From Chromobacterium sphagni (GTDB lineage: Bacteria; Pseudomonadota; Gammaproteobacteria; Burkholderiales; Chromobacteriaceae): DNA of 63,782 nucleotides. Positions 21,006-29,424 of the stretch are shown here, one piece after another. Each line of letters starts with the position of its first letter. Positions within the stretch are counted from its first letter, which is position 1. The stretch lies in assembly GCF_001855555.1 (NCBI RefSeq), contig NZ_MKCT01000009.1:1-63782 (forward strand). The letters are read 5' to 3'. Below the pieces are notes generated by a model, which searched no databases, had not been told where the DNA came from, and saw only the letters and a program-made list of their open reading frames with translations. The position numbers and the translations under genes were made by a program.

Positions 21006-21986
21006 TCAGGAAATCTGAGGTTCTTGATCGCGCTCAAACTGCCTAATAGCCCTGCGCGCATCGTTATGGTCATATTGAGCGACCTTGAACTTGCGCAACT
21101 CCTCAGCCTTGGCAGCAGGCTCGGCGCCAAATGGACGATCTCCTTTGACCGTCACGCGCTCCATAAACCTGCGTTGCGGGTAATAATCGTGTACTGCAGC
21201 ATGCTGCACCGAACGGTTATCCCAGAAGACAACCGTATTGGGCTGCCAGTGATGGCGGTACTGGTATTCCAGCACAGAGGTGGCGCGGAACAGCCTATCC
21301 AGCAACTCGCGGCTTTCCCTCTCCTCCATGCCCTTGATGAAGCGGGTATAGTGCGGATTGACGAACAAGGCCTTTTTCCCGGTCACCGGATGCACGCGCA
21401 CCACCGGATGGCTCATAGGCGGGAAGCGCTCTTCGCAGCCACGCAGCTGGCGCTTGCCCTCTTCGGTATCGGGGAACAGATACTTGAACGAGGCGAAATC
21501 GTGCACTGCCTCCAGACCCGACAAGAATTGCTGCATGCGCTCGGACAGCGCTTCATAAGCGGCGCTCATGCTGGAAAAGCAGGTATCGCCGCCGATTTCC
21601 GGCACAATCTTGGAATAGAGCATGGTGCCCAAAGGCGGGCATTCACGGTAGGTTTCGTCAGAGTGCCAACGATCCGTCAACACCGGAGGATTGCCTTCCT
21701 GATTATCGAAAACGATCAACTCCGGAACCTTCTCGTCGTTTTCAGCAAAAGGATGCACCGTCAATTCGCCAAAGTACCGCCCAAACCGCATCAGGTCTTC
21801 GCGGGATAGATCCTGATTGGGGAACACAAGCACCTCATGCTCGGCCAATGTATCCGCCAGCGCTTGGGCACAGGACGGACTCAAAGGTTGGCTCAGGTCC
21901 ACTCCGGTCACCTCTGCGACAAAGTACCGGCTCAGTCGGCGCACCTGAAAGGGAAGGCTCTGCTCCAGCTTGCTTTCATTAACCAT
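21006..21986 (-). CDS. TauD/TfdA-family Fe(II)/2-oxoglutarate dioxygenase
   Basis: The 326-residue product has the facial triad of the TauD family: H108-x-D110 in RWHSDETYRE and H262 in WDNRSVQHAAVHDYYPQRR, with R273 as the likely 2-oxoglutarate anchor. TauD-family enzymes oxidise substrates such as taurine, 2,4-D or alkyl sulfates using 2-oxoglutarate and oxygen. Here the operon points to an aromatic or related acid, but the substrate is unknown. The frame extends upstream into the MFS gene; ATG 21986, 16 bases after that gene's stop, is the sensible start. A ferredoxin gene follows. Confidence 0.88.
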   Translation of the reverse strand: MVNESKLEQSLPFQVRRLSRYFVAEVTGVDLSQPLSPSCAQALADTLAEHEVLVFPNQDLSREDLMRFGRYFGELTVHPFAENDEKVPELIVFDNQEGNPPVLTDRWHSDETYRECPPLGTMLYSKIVPEIGGDTCFSSMSAAYEALSERMQQFLSGLEAVHDFASFKYLFPDTEEGKRQLRGCEERFPPMSHPVVRVHPVTGKKALFVNPHYTRFIKGMEERESRELLDRLFRATSVLEYQYRHHWQPNTVVFWDNRSVQHAAVHDYYPQRRFMERVTVKGDRPFGAEPAAKAEELRKFKVAQYDHNDARRAIRQFERDQEPQIS

Positions 21987-22002
21987 ATCATTGCTTTCTT
22001 TT

Positions 22003-23235
22003 TTACGGATGAGAGGAAAGCCCTGCGCCGACAAGCGGAGCGGTCGCCGCGGCCAAACGAGGGCAGGTAGTCGCGGCAATCACAATCAGCGACAACGCAC
22101 ACAGGATGATCGGTGCAAACGCCATGGCCGGCCGGCCCGCAATATCCCACGCCAGCCCGCTGACAACCGGGATGATGACTGCGCACGAGTAGCCAATCGT
22201 CAACATGGCCGAAGTGGTTCGGTGCACATCATCCGATGCGGCCAACTGCGGCGGCAGCGCCAGCATCATGATCAACACTATGGCGGAGGCAAAACCGACG
22301 GCCGCCGCGCCGCTCACCACCATCAAGTCATTACCCAGCACGATAGAAAACACTGCTAGCAAACACAGCAGCCCGCAACCGACATAGGGCCAAGTGCGAC
22401 GCTCCAGTCCGCGGCCAAACATCAACAGGAGGATAGAGGCCGGTATCTGTCCAAGATTGAGCGCCGTCAATGCCAGCCCGGTCACGCTCTCGTGCCCGAT
22501 GGCGTGCAAGAATCGGGGGATGAAGAAATTGGTGGAAAAATATGTGGCGTTGATGCATCCCATCATCAGGCCAAGCCGCCAAACCAACGTGTTGCGCCAA
22601 TCAGGCCACCATTTTCGCGGCGTGGACGGCGCCGGCGCGTCGGACGAGGGAGCGAACACGAACATCAGCGCCGCGATAATCGCGCAAGCCGCGCCCCACA
22701 CGGCAAAATCCAAGCGCCAGCTGCCGACCAGCGGCAATACGACTGACAGCGTCAACGCAACCGGCAACACTTCGCCCATCAACAAGCCGTTTATATAAAC
22801 AGCCGTGGCGAACGCGATGCGCTTTGGCGCCCAGGCACGCACCAGCGAAGGCATGGCTGGCTGCATGAAAGCCACACCCAATCCGGTGACCGCGGTCGCC
22901 GCATACAGCCAGGAAGCTGTCGGTGCGGCCCCCCGCAGAATGGAGCCTGCCGCGGTCACCAGCAGACCAATGATCAGTGTCGAGAATGCGCCAAAACGGG
23001 CGATCAATAGCGATCCTGGCACCGCCGCGCAGGCGAACAGCGCGGCCGGAATGCCGGACAGCAAGCCGATTTGCGTCTCGGACAGCCCCAGATCGTCATG
23101 AATGAAAGAAATGACCGGCGGTGGTGCCAGAATGGTCAAACGCAAGCCTGCGCCGGCCAGCCACAACAAAGCCAGCGCGACAAAGATATTGCTTGCGGCA
23201 CCCGTTTGCTGCACAGCGGAACCACTATTGGACAC
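22003..23235 (-). CDS. MFS transporter of the CynX/NimT-like type
   Basis: This is a 12-helix MFS protein of 410 residues. The first helix ends LRLTILAPPPVISFIHDDLGLS, followed by GLLSGIPAALFA, a pattern typical of the cyanate/nitroimidazole (CynX/NimT) branch. I placed the start at a GTG because TAGGAG lies 7 bases upstream; the frame is open to 23298 but nothing supports that start. As the second transporter in the operon, it may import the primary substrate or export an intermediate. The substrate is unknown. Confidence 0.8.
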   Translation of the reverse strand: MSNSGSAVQQTGAASNIFVALALLWLAGAGLRLTILAPPPVISFIHDDLGLSETQIGLLSGIPAALFACAAVPGSLLIARFGAFSTLIIGLLVTAAGSILRGAAPTASWLYAATAVTGLGVAFMQPAMPSLVRAWAPKRIAFATAVYINGLLMGEVLPVALTLSVVLPLVGSWRLDFAVWGAACAIIAALMFVFAPSSDAPAPSTPRKWWPDWRNTLVWRLGLMMGCINATYFSTNFFIPRFLHAIGHESVTGLALTALNLGQIPASILLLMFGRGLERRTWPYVGCGLLCLLAVFSIVLGNDLMVVSGAAAVGFASAIVLIMMLALPPQLAASDDVHRTTSAMLTIGYSCAVIIPVVSGLAWDIAGRPAMAFAPIILCALSLIVIAATTCPRLAAATAPLVGAGLSSHP

Positions 23236-23298
23236 GAGAAAGCTCCTATCGCAATTGAACTGTTGGCGCGGCGATCCGAAACGGGCCGCCTCGGACAC

Positions 23299-24483
23299 TC
23301 ACACCACGCCCTGCCGATGCAGATCCTTAATGCGGGAAGCCTCCATCCCCAACCACTCAGACAGAATCCGATCGGTATGCTCGCCATGGTCAGGCGCGGT
23401 AAAACGAACCTCTGGCCGGCCACCGCAACCCTCCAGATGCAAAGGCTGCCCAAGCAAAGGCACGGTGCCCAAACGCGGATGCTGCCCTTCCTCGGTCATA
23501 CGCAGCGATTGCATTTGCGCGTCCTCCATGGTCTGGGCGATCGTGAACATCGGTCCGCAGGGAATTCCTGCAGCATTCAGTTTCTGTTGCAACGCCGCGC
23601 TGCTGTACTCGCGCGTCTTGCTCGACAATATCTCGCACAGCCCCTTCCGGTTGACGGACCGCAGGGCCGTATCCGCATACAACGGCTCAAAGGCGAGCTC
23701 CGGAATGCCCAACACCTCGCACAACGCGCGGAACTTCTGATCTTCCGCCGCCGCGATGTTGACATGGCCGTCCAGAGTGGGGAACAGGCCGGTCGGCATC
23801 AAGGTGGGATGATCATTGCCGGCAGCATGCGGCGACTCACCGGTGCTCAAATAGCGCACTACCTGGAAATCCAGCATCGAGACCAGCGATTCGAGCAAGG
23901 AGGTATGCACCCACTGGCCCTCTCCGGTGCGCTCGCGGTGATAAAGCGCCATCAATACCCCCTGGGACAGCACCATGCCGGCACTGATGTCGGCAACCGC
24001 GGCTCCGGCGCGCACAGGAGGCTGCCCTGGGAAGCCGGTGACGGACATGAAGCCGGACATGCCCTGTATGGTCTGATCCACCGCAGGCAGCGTCTGATAT
24101 GGCCCCTTTTGACCAAAGCCGGAAATGCTGCCGTAGACGATGCGGGGATTGACCTCCCGCACCGTCTCATAGGCAACGCCCAGCCGATGCTTGACTTCCG
24201 GGCGGAAATTTTCCAACACCACATCCGCCTTGCGTACTAGCTCGTAGAAAATGGCTCTCCCCTCTTCGCTTTTCAGGTTGAGGGACAAACTCATCTTGTT
24301 TCGGTGAAGATTTTGATAATCAAAACCTTCCCGGCTGCCGCCCATGCTGTCGCCCAAATCCGCGGGAGCGTCGATCTTGACGACGGTGGCACCAAAATCT
24401 CCCAGCAAACGGGAAGTCACCGGTCCTGCGCGGTGGCGCGTCAAATCCAATACCACCACCCCTTCCAGAGGCAGATACGACAT
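23299..24483 (-). CDS. CaiB/BaiF-family (class III) CoA transferase
   Basis: Class III CoA transferases move CoA between carboxylic acids through an aspartyl-CoA thioester. The 394-residue product begins LPLEGVVVLDLTRHRAGP and includes VVLENFRPEV and SGFGQKGPY. The conserved catalytic Asp lies in LPAVDQTIQGMSG (D136). Start ATG 24483 has AGAGGA upstream; the frame is open 12 codons further. In this operon it probably activates or swaps the acid handled by the oxygenases, but neither acceptor nor donor can be named. Confidence 0.88.
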   Translation of the reverse strand: MSYLPLEGVVVLDLTRHRAGPVTSRLLGDFGATVVKIDAPADLGDSMGGSREGFDYQNLHRNKMSLSLNLKSEEGRAIFYELVRKADVVLENFRPEVKHRLGVAYETVREVNPRIVYGSISGFGQKGPYQTLPAVDQTIQGMSGFMSVTGFPGQPPVRAGAAVADISAGMVLSQGVLMALYHRERTGEGQWVHTSLLESLVSMLDFQVVRYLSTGESPHAAGNDHPTLMPTGLFPTLDGHVNIAAAEDQKFRALCEVLGIPELAFEPLYADTALRSVNRKGLCEILSSKTREYSSAALQQKLNAAGIPCGPMFTIAQTMEDAQMQSLRMTEEGQHPRLGTVPLLGQPLHLEGCGGRPEVRFTAPDHGEHTDRILSEWLGMEASRIKDLHRQGVV

Positions 24484-24547
24484 GGGGAAAGTCCTCTTTG
24501 CAAACTTAAGGTCCAGCAAGGCGCGTCCTGTAAACCGCGCCGCCGGC

Positions 24548-25039
24548 TCAAATGGGGAATACCAGCGAATCCGGCATCACCGATGCATCGATCACCAGCA
24601 ACCGTTGCTTGAACTTCAGCGCGCCCGCTTGCCTCACTACGACATCGTGGGCACAACCACTTGCCAACAACCGGGTCGGTTCGTCGCCCACGCTCTCATA
24701 CACCAGAAAAGACGCGCGCGTTTTCATTCCCTCGCCATCCACATCGCCGTCCACCACGCGAATGCCGCTCAACATGCGGCGCTGGCACCGATTGCGGTAC
24801 ATCACGGTTTTTTGCAACGCCAGCGCGCGGTCGCGGATCATTGCCTGCCCCTTGCACAAAACCAGGCTCAATGGCATGTCCCGTTCCAGATTGTCGCGCG
24901 TGGTAATCCGATACAGGCTTGCATCCACGAAAAAGCTCGGCCAGTGATCAATCCGCCCTTCATCCAGCGCTTCGCAATAATGCGCGTACAGATACTCGAC
25001 CTCTGCGGCAAGCAAGTAACGATCTGACGGTATTGTCAT
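24548..25039 (-). CDS. aromatic-ring-hydroxylating oxygenase beta subunit
   Basis: The 163-residue product has the NTF2-like fold of small subunits of Rieske oxygenases (EVEYLYAHYCEALDEGRIDHWPSFF near the N-terminus; late strands RLLASGCAHDVVVRQ and FKQRLLVIDASVMPDSLVFPI). It contains no metal site; it stabilises the alpha-subunit hexamer. It starts 7 bases after the alpha-subunit stop. The frame extends 15 codons upstream, but that would overlap the alpha gene. Confidence 0.88.
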   Translation of the reverse strand: MTIPSDRYLLAAEVEYLYAHYCEALDEGRIDHWPSFFVDASLYRITTRDNLERDMPLSLVLCKGQAMIRDRALALQKTVMYRNRCQRRMLSGIRVVDGDVDGEGMKTRASFLVYESVGDEPTRLLASGCAHDVVVRQAGALKFKQRLLVIDASVMPDSLVFPI

Positions 25040-25046
25040 ACACCTG

Positions 25047-26264
25047 TCATTCCATGATTTTTTGATAATATTGATAGAAGGCACGAATCGCGGATTCAGT
25101 CAGCATGTGGTCCGCGCTTCTCGTTCCCTCCCCGGCCTCCAGCACCGCCGCCGAATCGGGTGCGCTGCGGGCGCCGGCTTGCGAAATGGCCAACACCTCG
25201 TTGTCATCTATCGTGACCAACCCCGACGGCCCCAGCATATTGGCCTGCAACAGCCGCTTCTCCAGCAACTCGGGCGTATCCGACTCATAGCCGAAAAATG
25301 TCCAGGTTTTAACGCAGGCGTTCGGTCCATCGGGACGCACATGGCGCATGGCCAGACAATTCAATTGTTGCAAAACGATCAAATTGGGCCAGATGGTGAG
25401 GATGGCACCGGTGCCATCCTCGTATTCGCGCTGATGCGCGATGATACGGGCATCCTCCAGCTGAAAATCGCCGCCGGCGGACGGACGCTGCTCTACGGCC
25501 TCCTGGGTGGCGCGCTTGAAACTGGCGGTAGACACCAGCACGCTGCTGCGGCCAAGCTCATCGATTTTGACTGCCGTTTCCTGATCGGAACGCCAAATGC
25601 CGAAGGTGACGAAAAACGAATGCAGCAAGGCCGCATGAAACGGGTCTTTCAGGTTTTCGATCTGCAGCTTCCAGTTTGCCTCCACGCGGTGTCGCATGGT
25701 GCCAATCACTCGCAATGGCCTGCCATCACAGACACGATCGAGATAAGCTAGGATGGTCGGCCCCAGGTACTCCTCCAGCGGCTCCACATCCTCGGAAAAA
25801 CTGGCGAATACCACCCCATTGCGCTCCGCCACCTTCAGTTGCTCGAGCCCATGCTCATCGGCCTTGAAACAAGCGGACATGCCGCCTTTGCCATTGATGC
25901 CGCGCCGGAACGGAATGCCGACCAGCCGCCCATCCAAGCTGAACGACCATTGATGGTAAGGACAGGTAAACACCTTGGCATGGCCACGCGGTTCATGACA
26001 GACCTGAGCATTGCGATGCGTGCAGCGATTGACGAACACGCGCAAAGCACCTTCGCGGTCGCGCACCAGCACCACCGACGTGCTGCCAACATGGCTTTGG
26101 ATGAAATCACCGGGTTGAGCCACTTCCGCGGCCAAACCCACATAATTCCAAGTTCGCCCGCGGAAGATGCGCTCCTGCTCACGCTCATAAAGCGCCTGAT
26201 CGGTATAGACGGCCGCAGGCACGCGGCGCGCGCCCTCAGATGGCCACTGCATCAGCGATGGCAT
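25047..26264 (-). CDS. aromatic-ring-hydroxylating oxygenase alpha subunit (Rieske non-heme iron)
   Basis: This 405-residue protein is the catalytic subunit of a Rieske oxygenase. The [2Fe-2S] Rieske motif is C81-T-H83 ... C101-P-Y-H104. The mononuclear iron site is ENLKDPFHAALLHSF with H210 and H215 and the bridging D207. It probably pairs with the beta subunit behind it and the ferredoxin further down the operon. The start chosen, ATG 26264, has AGGATA upstream and overlaps the cupin/HDO gene by 29 bases. The family is close to benzoate/salicylate/anthranilate-type oxygenases in general build, but I cannot assign a substrate. Confidence 0.9.
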   Translation of the reverse strand: MPSLMQWPSEGARRVPAAVYTDQALYEREQERIFRGRTWNYVGLAAEVAQPGDFIQSHVGSTSVVLVRDREGALRVFVNRCTHRNAQVCHEPRGHAKVFTCPYHQWSFSLDGRLVGIPFRRGINGKGGMSACFKADEHGLEQLKVAERNGVVFASFSEDVEPLEEYLGPTILAYLDRVCDGRPLRVIGTMRHRVEANWKLQIENLKDPFHAALLHSFFVTFGIWRSDQETAVKIDELGRSSVLVSTASFKRATQEAVEQRPSAGGDFQLEDARIIAHQREYEDGTGAILTIWPNLIVLQQLNCLAMRHVRPDGPNACVKTWTFFGYESDTPELLEKRLLQANMLGPSGLVTIDDNEVLAISQAGARSAPDSAAVLEAGEGTRSADHMLTESAIRAFYQYYQKIME

Positions 26265-27378
26265 GGCGGCTATCCTGTTCTGCGTTGGTCGCGGCGGCTC
26301 CGCCGGCATTATGCACGGTCAAATCCGCGATACGCGCCATAACTGCCATCAGCATGGCCCAGCCTTGGTGCTGGACTTCAAACAACGCGGATCCGTCGTC
26401 GATAGACAGCTTCCTTAAAAAGGCATATCCCATTTCGACATGGCCATCATCCACCACCGAATGAACGTCAAAATGCCCCTTCACCTCGCTCTGGGCCAAT
26501 GCTGGCTGCACATGCTTGTAGAAGAAAGTGGCGGACGCCTCGACGACGACATGGCTGAGCACTACTTTTTCCGCTTCGCCGATATGTTCCATCTTGGACG
26601 CAAACCAAGAACAGGTGGCCTCCAGCAACGGATCGAATATAGTTTGCAAATCGTCGCGGCTCTTCGCCAAATCCTGGTTGTGTCCCAGTTCCTCATAGAG
26701 ATGCAACCACGCCAGCTCCTCAAAACCCTTTTGCTTCGACGTGATGGCGCGTGTCAGCACCATTTTCTGAAAATAGTTCGACCATACCTGGAAACAGTCC
26801 AGGAAGCGCCGCCTTATGCCCTCATCATCCAGCAGGCCATTGCGCACCATGGCAAACAAACGGTGCTTATCAAAGCGCTCCATATATTCTTCGTTCTTGC
26901 GCAGCAACTTCTCAACCACATTGTCATTGCCATGGCGCTGATCCAACTCGGACGTGAATGTCGCCCAGGGGTCGGTGATGTCCTCATACAATCCGCGCGA
27001 ATCGAACTGGATGGACAACCCCCAAAAACCATTGGGCGGCATGCCGATGAAGCCATGCAGCTTGCCCGGCGGAACGAGCAGGATATCGCCGGCATTCATC
27101 GTTTCTCGCACATCGCCCAAAGTGCGAGCTCCGCCTTCGCACATGAGAATCATCGACTCTACCGGATGAATATGCTCATCCAGACGCTCGCCAGCCTCCA
27201 GCCTTACCCAAGCCATGGAGATGCGATTGTCCTTCGGGAGAAACTGCGTCAATGAGGCGTTCTTGGTGAAGTCCTTGACGTGTCCCAGCCAATGCTCGAT
27301 GCCATCCACCACCACCGTGCGCATAGACGGAATATCGTCACGACGCACCAACGTCACATCAGACATTTCTTGCAACAT
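26236..27378 (-). CDS. cupin fused to a heme-oxygenase-like (HDO-type) domain
   Basis: This is the first gene of the aromatic operon (380 residues). Residues about 45-125 form a cupin with DEHIHPVE (H69, H71, E74) and H108. Residues about 150-355 look like a helical heme-oxygenase-like diiron domain. YEELGHNQD (E229/E230, H233), E280 in HVVVEAS, and H306-x3-D310-x2-H313 in VHSVVDDGHVE match the H-x3-D-x2-H signature of CADD/SznF/UndA-type oxygenases. The function is unknown: it could be an oxygenase or a metal-dependent sensor. CAGGAG lies 5 bases before the ATG. I know no characterised protein with this exact fusion. Confidence 0.72.
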   Translation of the reverse strand: MLQEMSDVTLVRRDDIPSMRTVVVDGIEHWLGHVKDFTKNASLTQFLPKDNRISMAWVRLEAGERLDEHIHPVESMILMCEGGARTLGDVRETMNAGDILLVPPGKLHGFIGMPPNGFWGLSIQFDSRGLYEDITDPWATFTSELDQRHGNDNVVEKLLRKNEEYMERFDKHRLFAMVRNGLLDDEGIRRRFLDCFQVWSNYFQKMVLTRAITSKQKGFEELAWLHLYEELGHNQDLAKSRDDLQTIFDPLLEATCSWFASKMEHIGEAEKVVLSHVVVEASATFFYKHVQPALAQSEVKGHFDVHSVVDDGHVEMGYAFLRKLSIDDGSALFEVQHQGWAMLMAVMARIADLTVHNAGGAAATNAEQDSRHAIADAVAI

Positions 27379-27729
27379 GATTTCTCCTGACTGACTGCCG
27401 CCAATGGAGGCGGTCCATCACATTAAAAATTCAATTGACATACATTATCACAATAAAAAATTACATTCAACATTTTATTGTCATTAAAAATATTAAATTA
27501 TTGTTTTATGTCATTAAATGATTGATGCGATCATCAATGTGCCAAGATGCAGGCTGCGCATTGCCGTGAAAAATTGACCCAGCAAGACGTTCTGCTTGTG
27601 GACAAGAAGCCTATGAGCCAGCGATGAGGAGTGGTAGCGCGGCCTGGGGAACAAGTAGCCCGAGCTCAGGAATCGGCAGCGACCGACAAGGAGATAACTC
27701 GCTTAACCGCCGCCACAAAATCTGGAAAA
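27379..27729. other. regulatory region upstream of the aromatic operon
   Basis: The part nearest the operon (27415-27540) is strongly AT-rich and holds repeats that look like operator sites. The remainder up to the tRNA terminator has mixed composition and no gene I can support. No regulator gene is present in the region. Confidence 0.6.
27451..27538 (-). promoter_or_regulatory. cluster of inverted and direct repeats, putative operator region
   Basis: Three elements lie in 88 bases. An inverted repeat CAATAAAA/TTTTATTG spans 27451-27480. TGTCATTAAA occurs as a direct repeat at 27479-27488 and 27509-27518, exactly 30 bases apart. A perfect ATTGATG-CGAT-CATCAAT inverted repeat lies at 27521-27538. 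This looks like the control region of the minus-strand operon; the regulator is unknown. Confidence 0.5.
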
Positions 27730-27764
27730 GCAAAAGGCCAACTTCTAAGAAGTTGGCCTTTTGC
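27730..27764 (-). terminator. terminator of tRNA-fMet copy 2
   Basis: A perfect 16-bp stem (GCAAAAGGCCAACTTC with its complement) closes on a TAA loop. It begins 8 bases past the tRNA 3' end on the minus strand. Confidence 0.85.
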
Positions 27765-27772
27765 TTAATATT

Positions 27773-27849
<77 letters not shown>

Positions 27850-27862
27850 TCAGAGAGATTGA

Positions 27863-27891
27863 ATATTAAATAGATTTTTCAAATACGTCAA
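27863..27891 (-). promoter_or_regulatory. sigma-70 promoter of tRNA-fMet copy 2
   Basis: On the minus strand TTGACG, a 17-base spacer and TAATAT form a strong -35/-10 pair ending 13 bases before the tRNA. Confidence 0.8.
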
Positions 27892-27929
27892 TTGTTTTTT
27901 AAAAATATCTGCAAATTATCGCCAGCAAT

Positions 27930-27951
27930 AAAAAAGGCGGCCGGCGCCGCC
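27930..27951 (-). terminator. dsbA terminator
   Basis: GGCGGC-CGGC-GCCGCC forms a GC-rich stem followed on the minus strand by a T-rich run. It lies 20 bases past the dsbA stop. Confidence 0.75.
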
Positions 27952-27971
27952 CCCTTCCCTGCAAAGCCCGC

Positions 27972-28583
27972 TTACTTCTTCTCGCTGCGGGCCTTGGCGA
28001 TCAACTCGTTCATCACCTGGATCATGCGATCCGGCGTGCTGGTCACCACCACATACTTGCCGTTGACGATGACAGTGGGGGTGCCCTGTATCTGGTAATC
28101 GCGGGTGATCTTGGTCGCGCGGGCCACCTGCGCGTTGATGCCGAAGGAATTGTAGGTTTGCAGCAACTTGCCGCTGTCCACGCCCTTCTGCTGCTTGATC
28201 CAGCTGGCGAACTGCTTGGAATCGGACAGATCGACTCTTTGCTTGATCTGGGCGTCGAAGGCCGCGCGATGCAGTTTGTCGAAAGTGCCGGTGGCGTTGA
28301 AAGTGGCGAACATCCGCGCGAAGCCTTCCATCGACTTTTGCCAGACGATCTGTTCCTTGCGGAAGCTCACATCAGCCGGCAACTTGCTGGCCCAGGACTG
28401 GAAAGCCGGATCATCGTCATAGCAGTGGATGCAATGGTAGGAAAAGAACTCGATCACTTCCACCTTCTTGGGATTGGCCACCGGCTGCGGCGTGCTCAAC
28501 AGCGTGTAATCCTTGCCCAGTTCGATGGCGGCATTCGCCATGCCGCTCACCGCCAGCAACACCATCAGCAACCATTTCTTCAT
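27972..28583 (-). CDS. dsbA: periplasmic thiol:disulfide oxidoreductase DsbA
   Basis: DsbA introduces disulfides into exported proteins. The 203-residue precursor has a Sec signal (cleavage near MANAA), a thioredoxin-like fold with the active site C51-I-H-C54 in SYHCIHCYDD, and the cis-proline loop GTPTVIV. The dipeptide is IH rather than the PH of the E. coli enzyme. The gene follows the SPOR-domain gene after 28 bases and ends at a hairpin terminator. Confidence 0.93.
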   Translation of the reverse strand: MKKWLLMVLLAVSGMANAAIELGKDYTLLSTPQPVANPKKVEVIEFFSYHCIHCYDDDPAFQSWASKLPADVSFRKEQIVWQKSMEGFARMFATFNATGTFDKLHRAAFDAQIKQRVDLSDSKQFASWIKQQKGVDSGKLLQTYNSFGINAQVARATKITRDYQIQGTPTVIVNGKYVVVTSTPDRMIQVMNELIAKARSEKK

Positions 28584-28611
28584 CTTGTTTTCCCGTATTT
28601 TGAGATAGCGA

Positions 28612-29361
28612 CTATTCGGCCTTCACCACATTGGCGTTGATGCCGTCCTGTTTCAACTGAGCACGGATGCGGTCCACCTCATCCTGGCGGACGAGCGGCC
28701 CCACTCGCACCCGGTGCACCATGCCCTTGTCCGGCACATTGACGGACTGGATCTTGGCCTCCACTCCCAACAACGCCAGTTTGGCTTTCAGGTTGTCCGC
28801 ATCGTCCTGGTTCTGGAATGCGCCCAACTGCAGATAAACTTTTTTGGCAGGCGTCGAGGGGGAAGGTTCCGCAGCGCGGTTGCCTTTGGCATCGGACGTC
28901 ACCGCGTCCACCTGGCCAGGCAGAATCTTGTAGAAATCGAAGCGCTGGTCGTCTTTTGCGCTTTTGGCTTGCGCGGCCGGCTTCGGCTTGGCCTCATGCG
29001 CAACCGCCGGCGGCGGCAGAGGCACGGTGTCGGTGGAGTCCAGCGTCGCCTGCGGCGGCTGTTGCTGCGCAGCCGGCGGCGTGGTCGGCGCAGTGGCGGA
29101 AGCGGCATCGGAAATGCGGGTTCCCGGCGCCAAAAGTTCGGTCGGCGCCTGCGAGGCGGCGTCCGGCTTGTGTTCGCCCTTGGCCTGGAACGGCGCCGGC
29201 GAACGATTGAGATACATTGCCAATCCCACCGCCACCGCCACACCAACGATCAGGCCGATGATGATGCCCGCCATCATGCCGCCGCCGCCGCTGCGCGACG
29301 AAGACGAATTGCTGCGTCCACGCGAGGGACGGGGGGAGTTTTTCAGATCTCGATTAGCCAT
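28612..29361 (-). CDS. SPOR-domain membrane protein (FtsN-like)
   Basis: The 249-residue protein has a basic, Ser/Gly-rich cytoplasmic start, one membrane helix (MMAGIIIGLIVGVAVAVGLAMYL), a long Pro/Ala-rich periplasmic linker and a C-terminal SPOR domain (VYLQLGAFQNQDDADNLKAK ... VHRVRVGPLVRQDEVDRIRA). SPOR domains bind denuded peptidoglycan at the division septum, so a role in division or wall metabolism is likely. It is probably co-transcribed with dsbA. Confidence 0.88.
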   Translation of the reverse strand: MANRDLKNSPRPSRGRSNSSSSRSGGGGMMAGIIIGLIVGVAVAVGLAMYLNRSPAPFQAKGEHKPDAASQAPTELLAPGTRISDAASATAPTTPPAAQQQPPQATLDSTDTVPLPPPAVAHEAKPKPAAQAKSAKDDQRFDFYKILPGQVDAVTSDAKGNRAAEPSPSTPAKKVYLQLGAFQNQDDADNLKAKLALLGVEAKIQSVNVPDKGMVHRVRVGPLVRQDEVDRIRAQLKQDGINANVVKAE

Positions 29362-29424
29362 TCACCACTACCGCTATGTCAAACGGACGGCAAGCATGCC
29401 ATCCGGGTTGGATTGAGAATTCTA

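Noticed and set aside
27521..27538. TTGAT...ATCAA palindrome upstream of the aromatic operon as an FNR box
   Set aside because: The half-sites are separated by six bases, not the four required for FNR/ANR.
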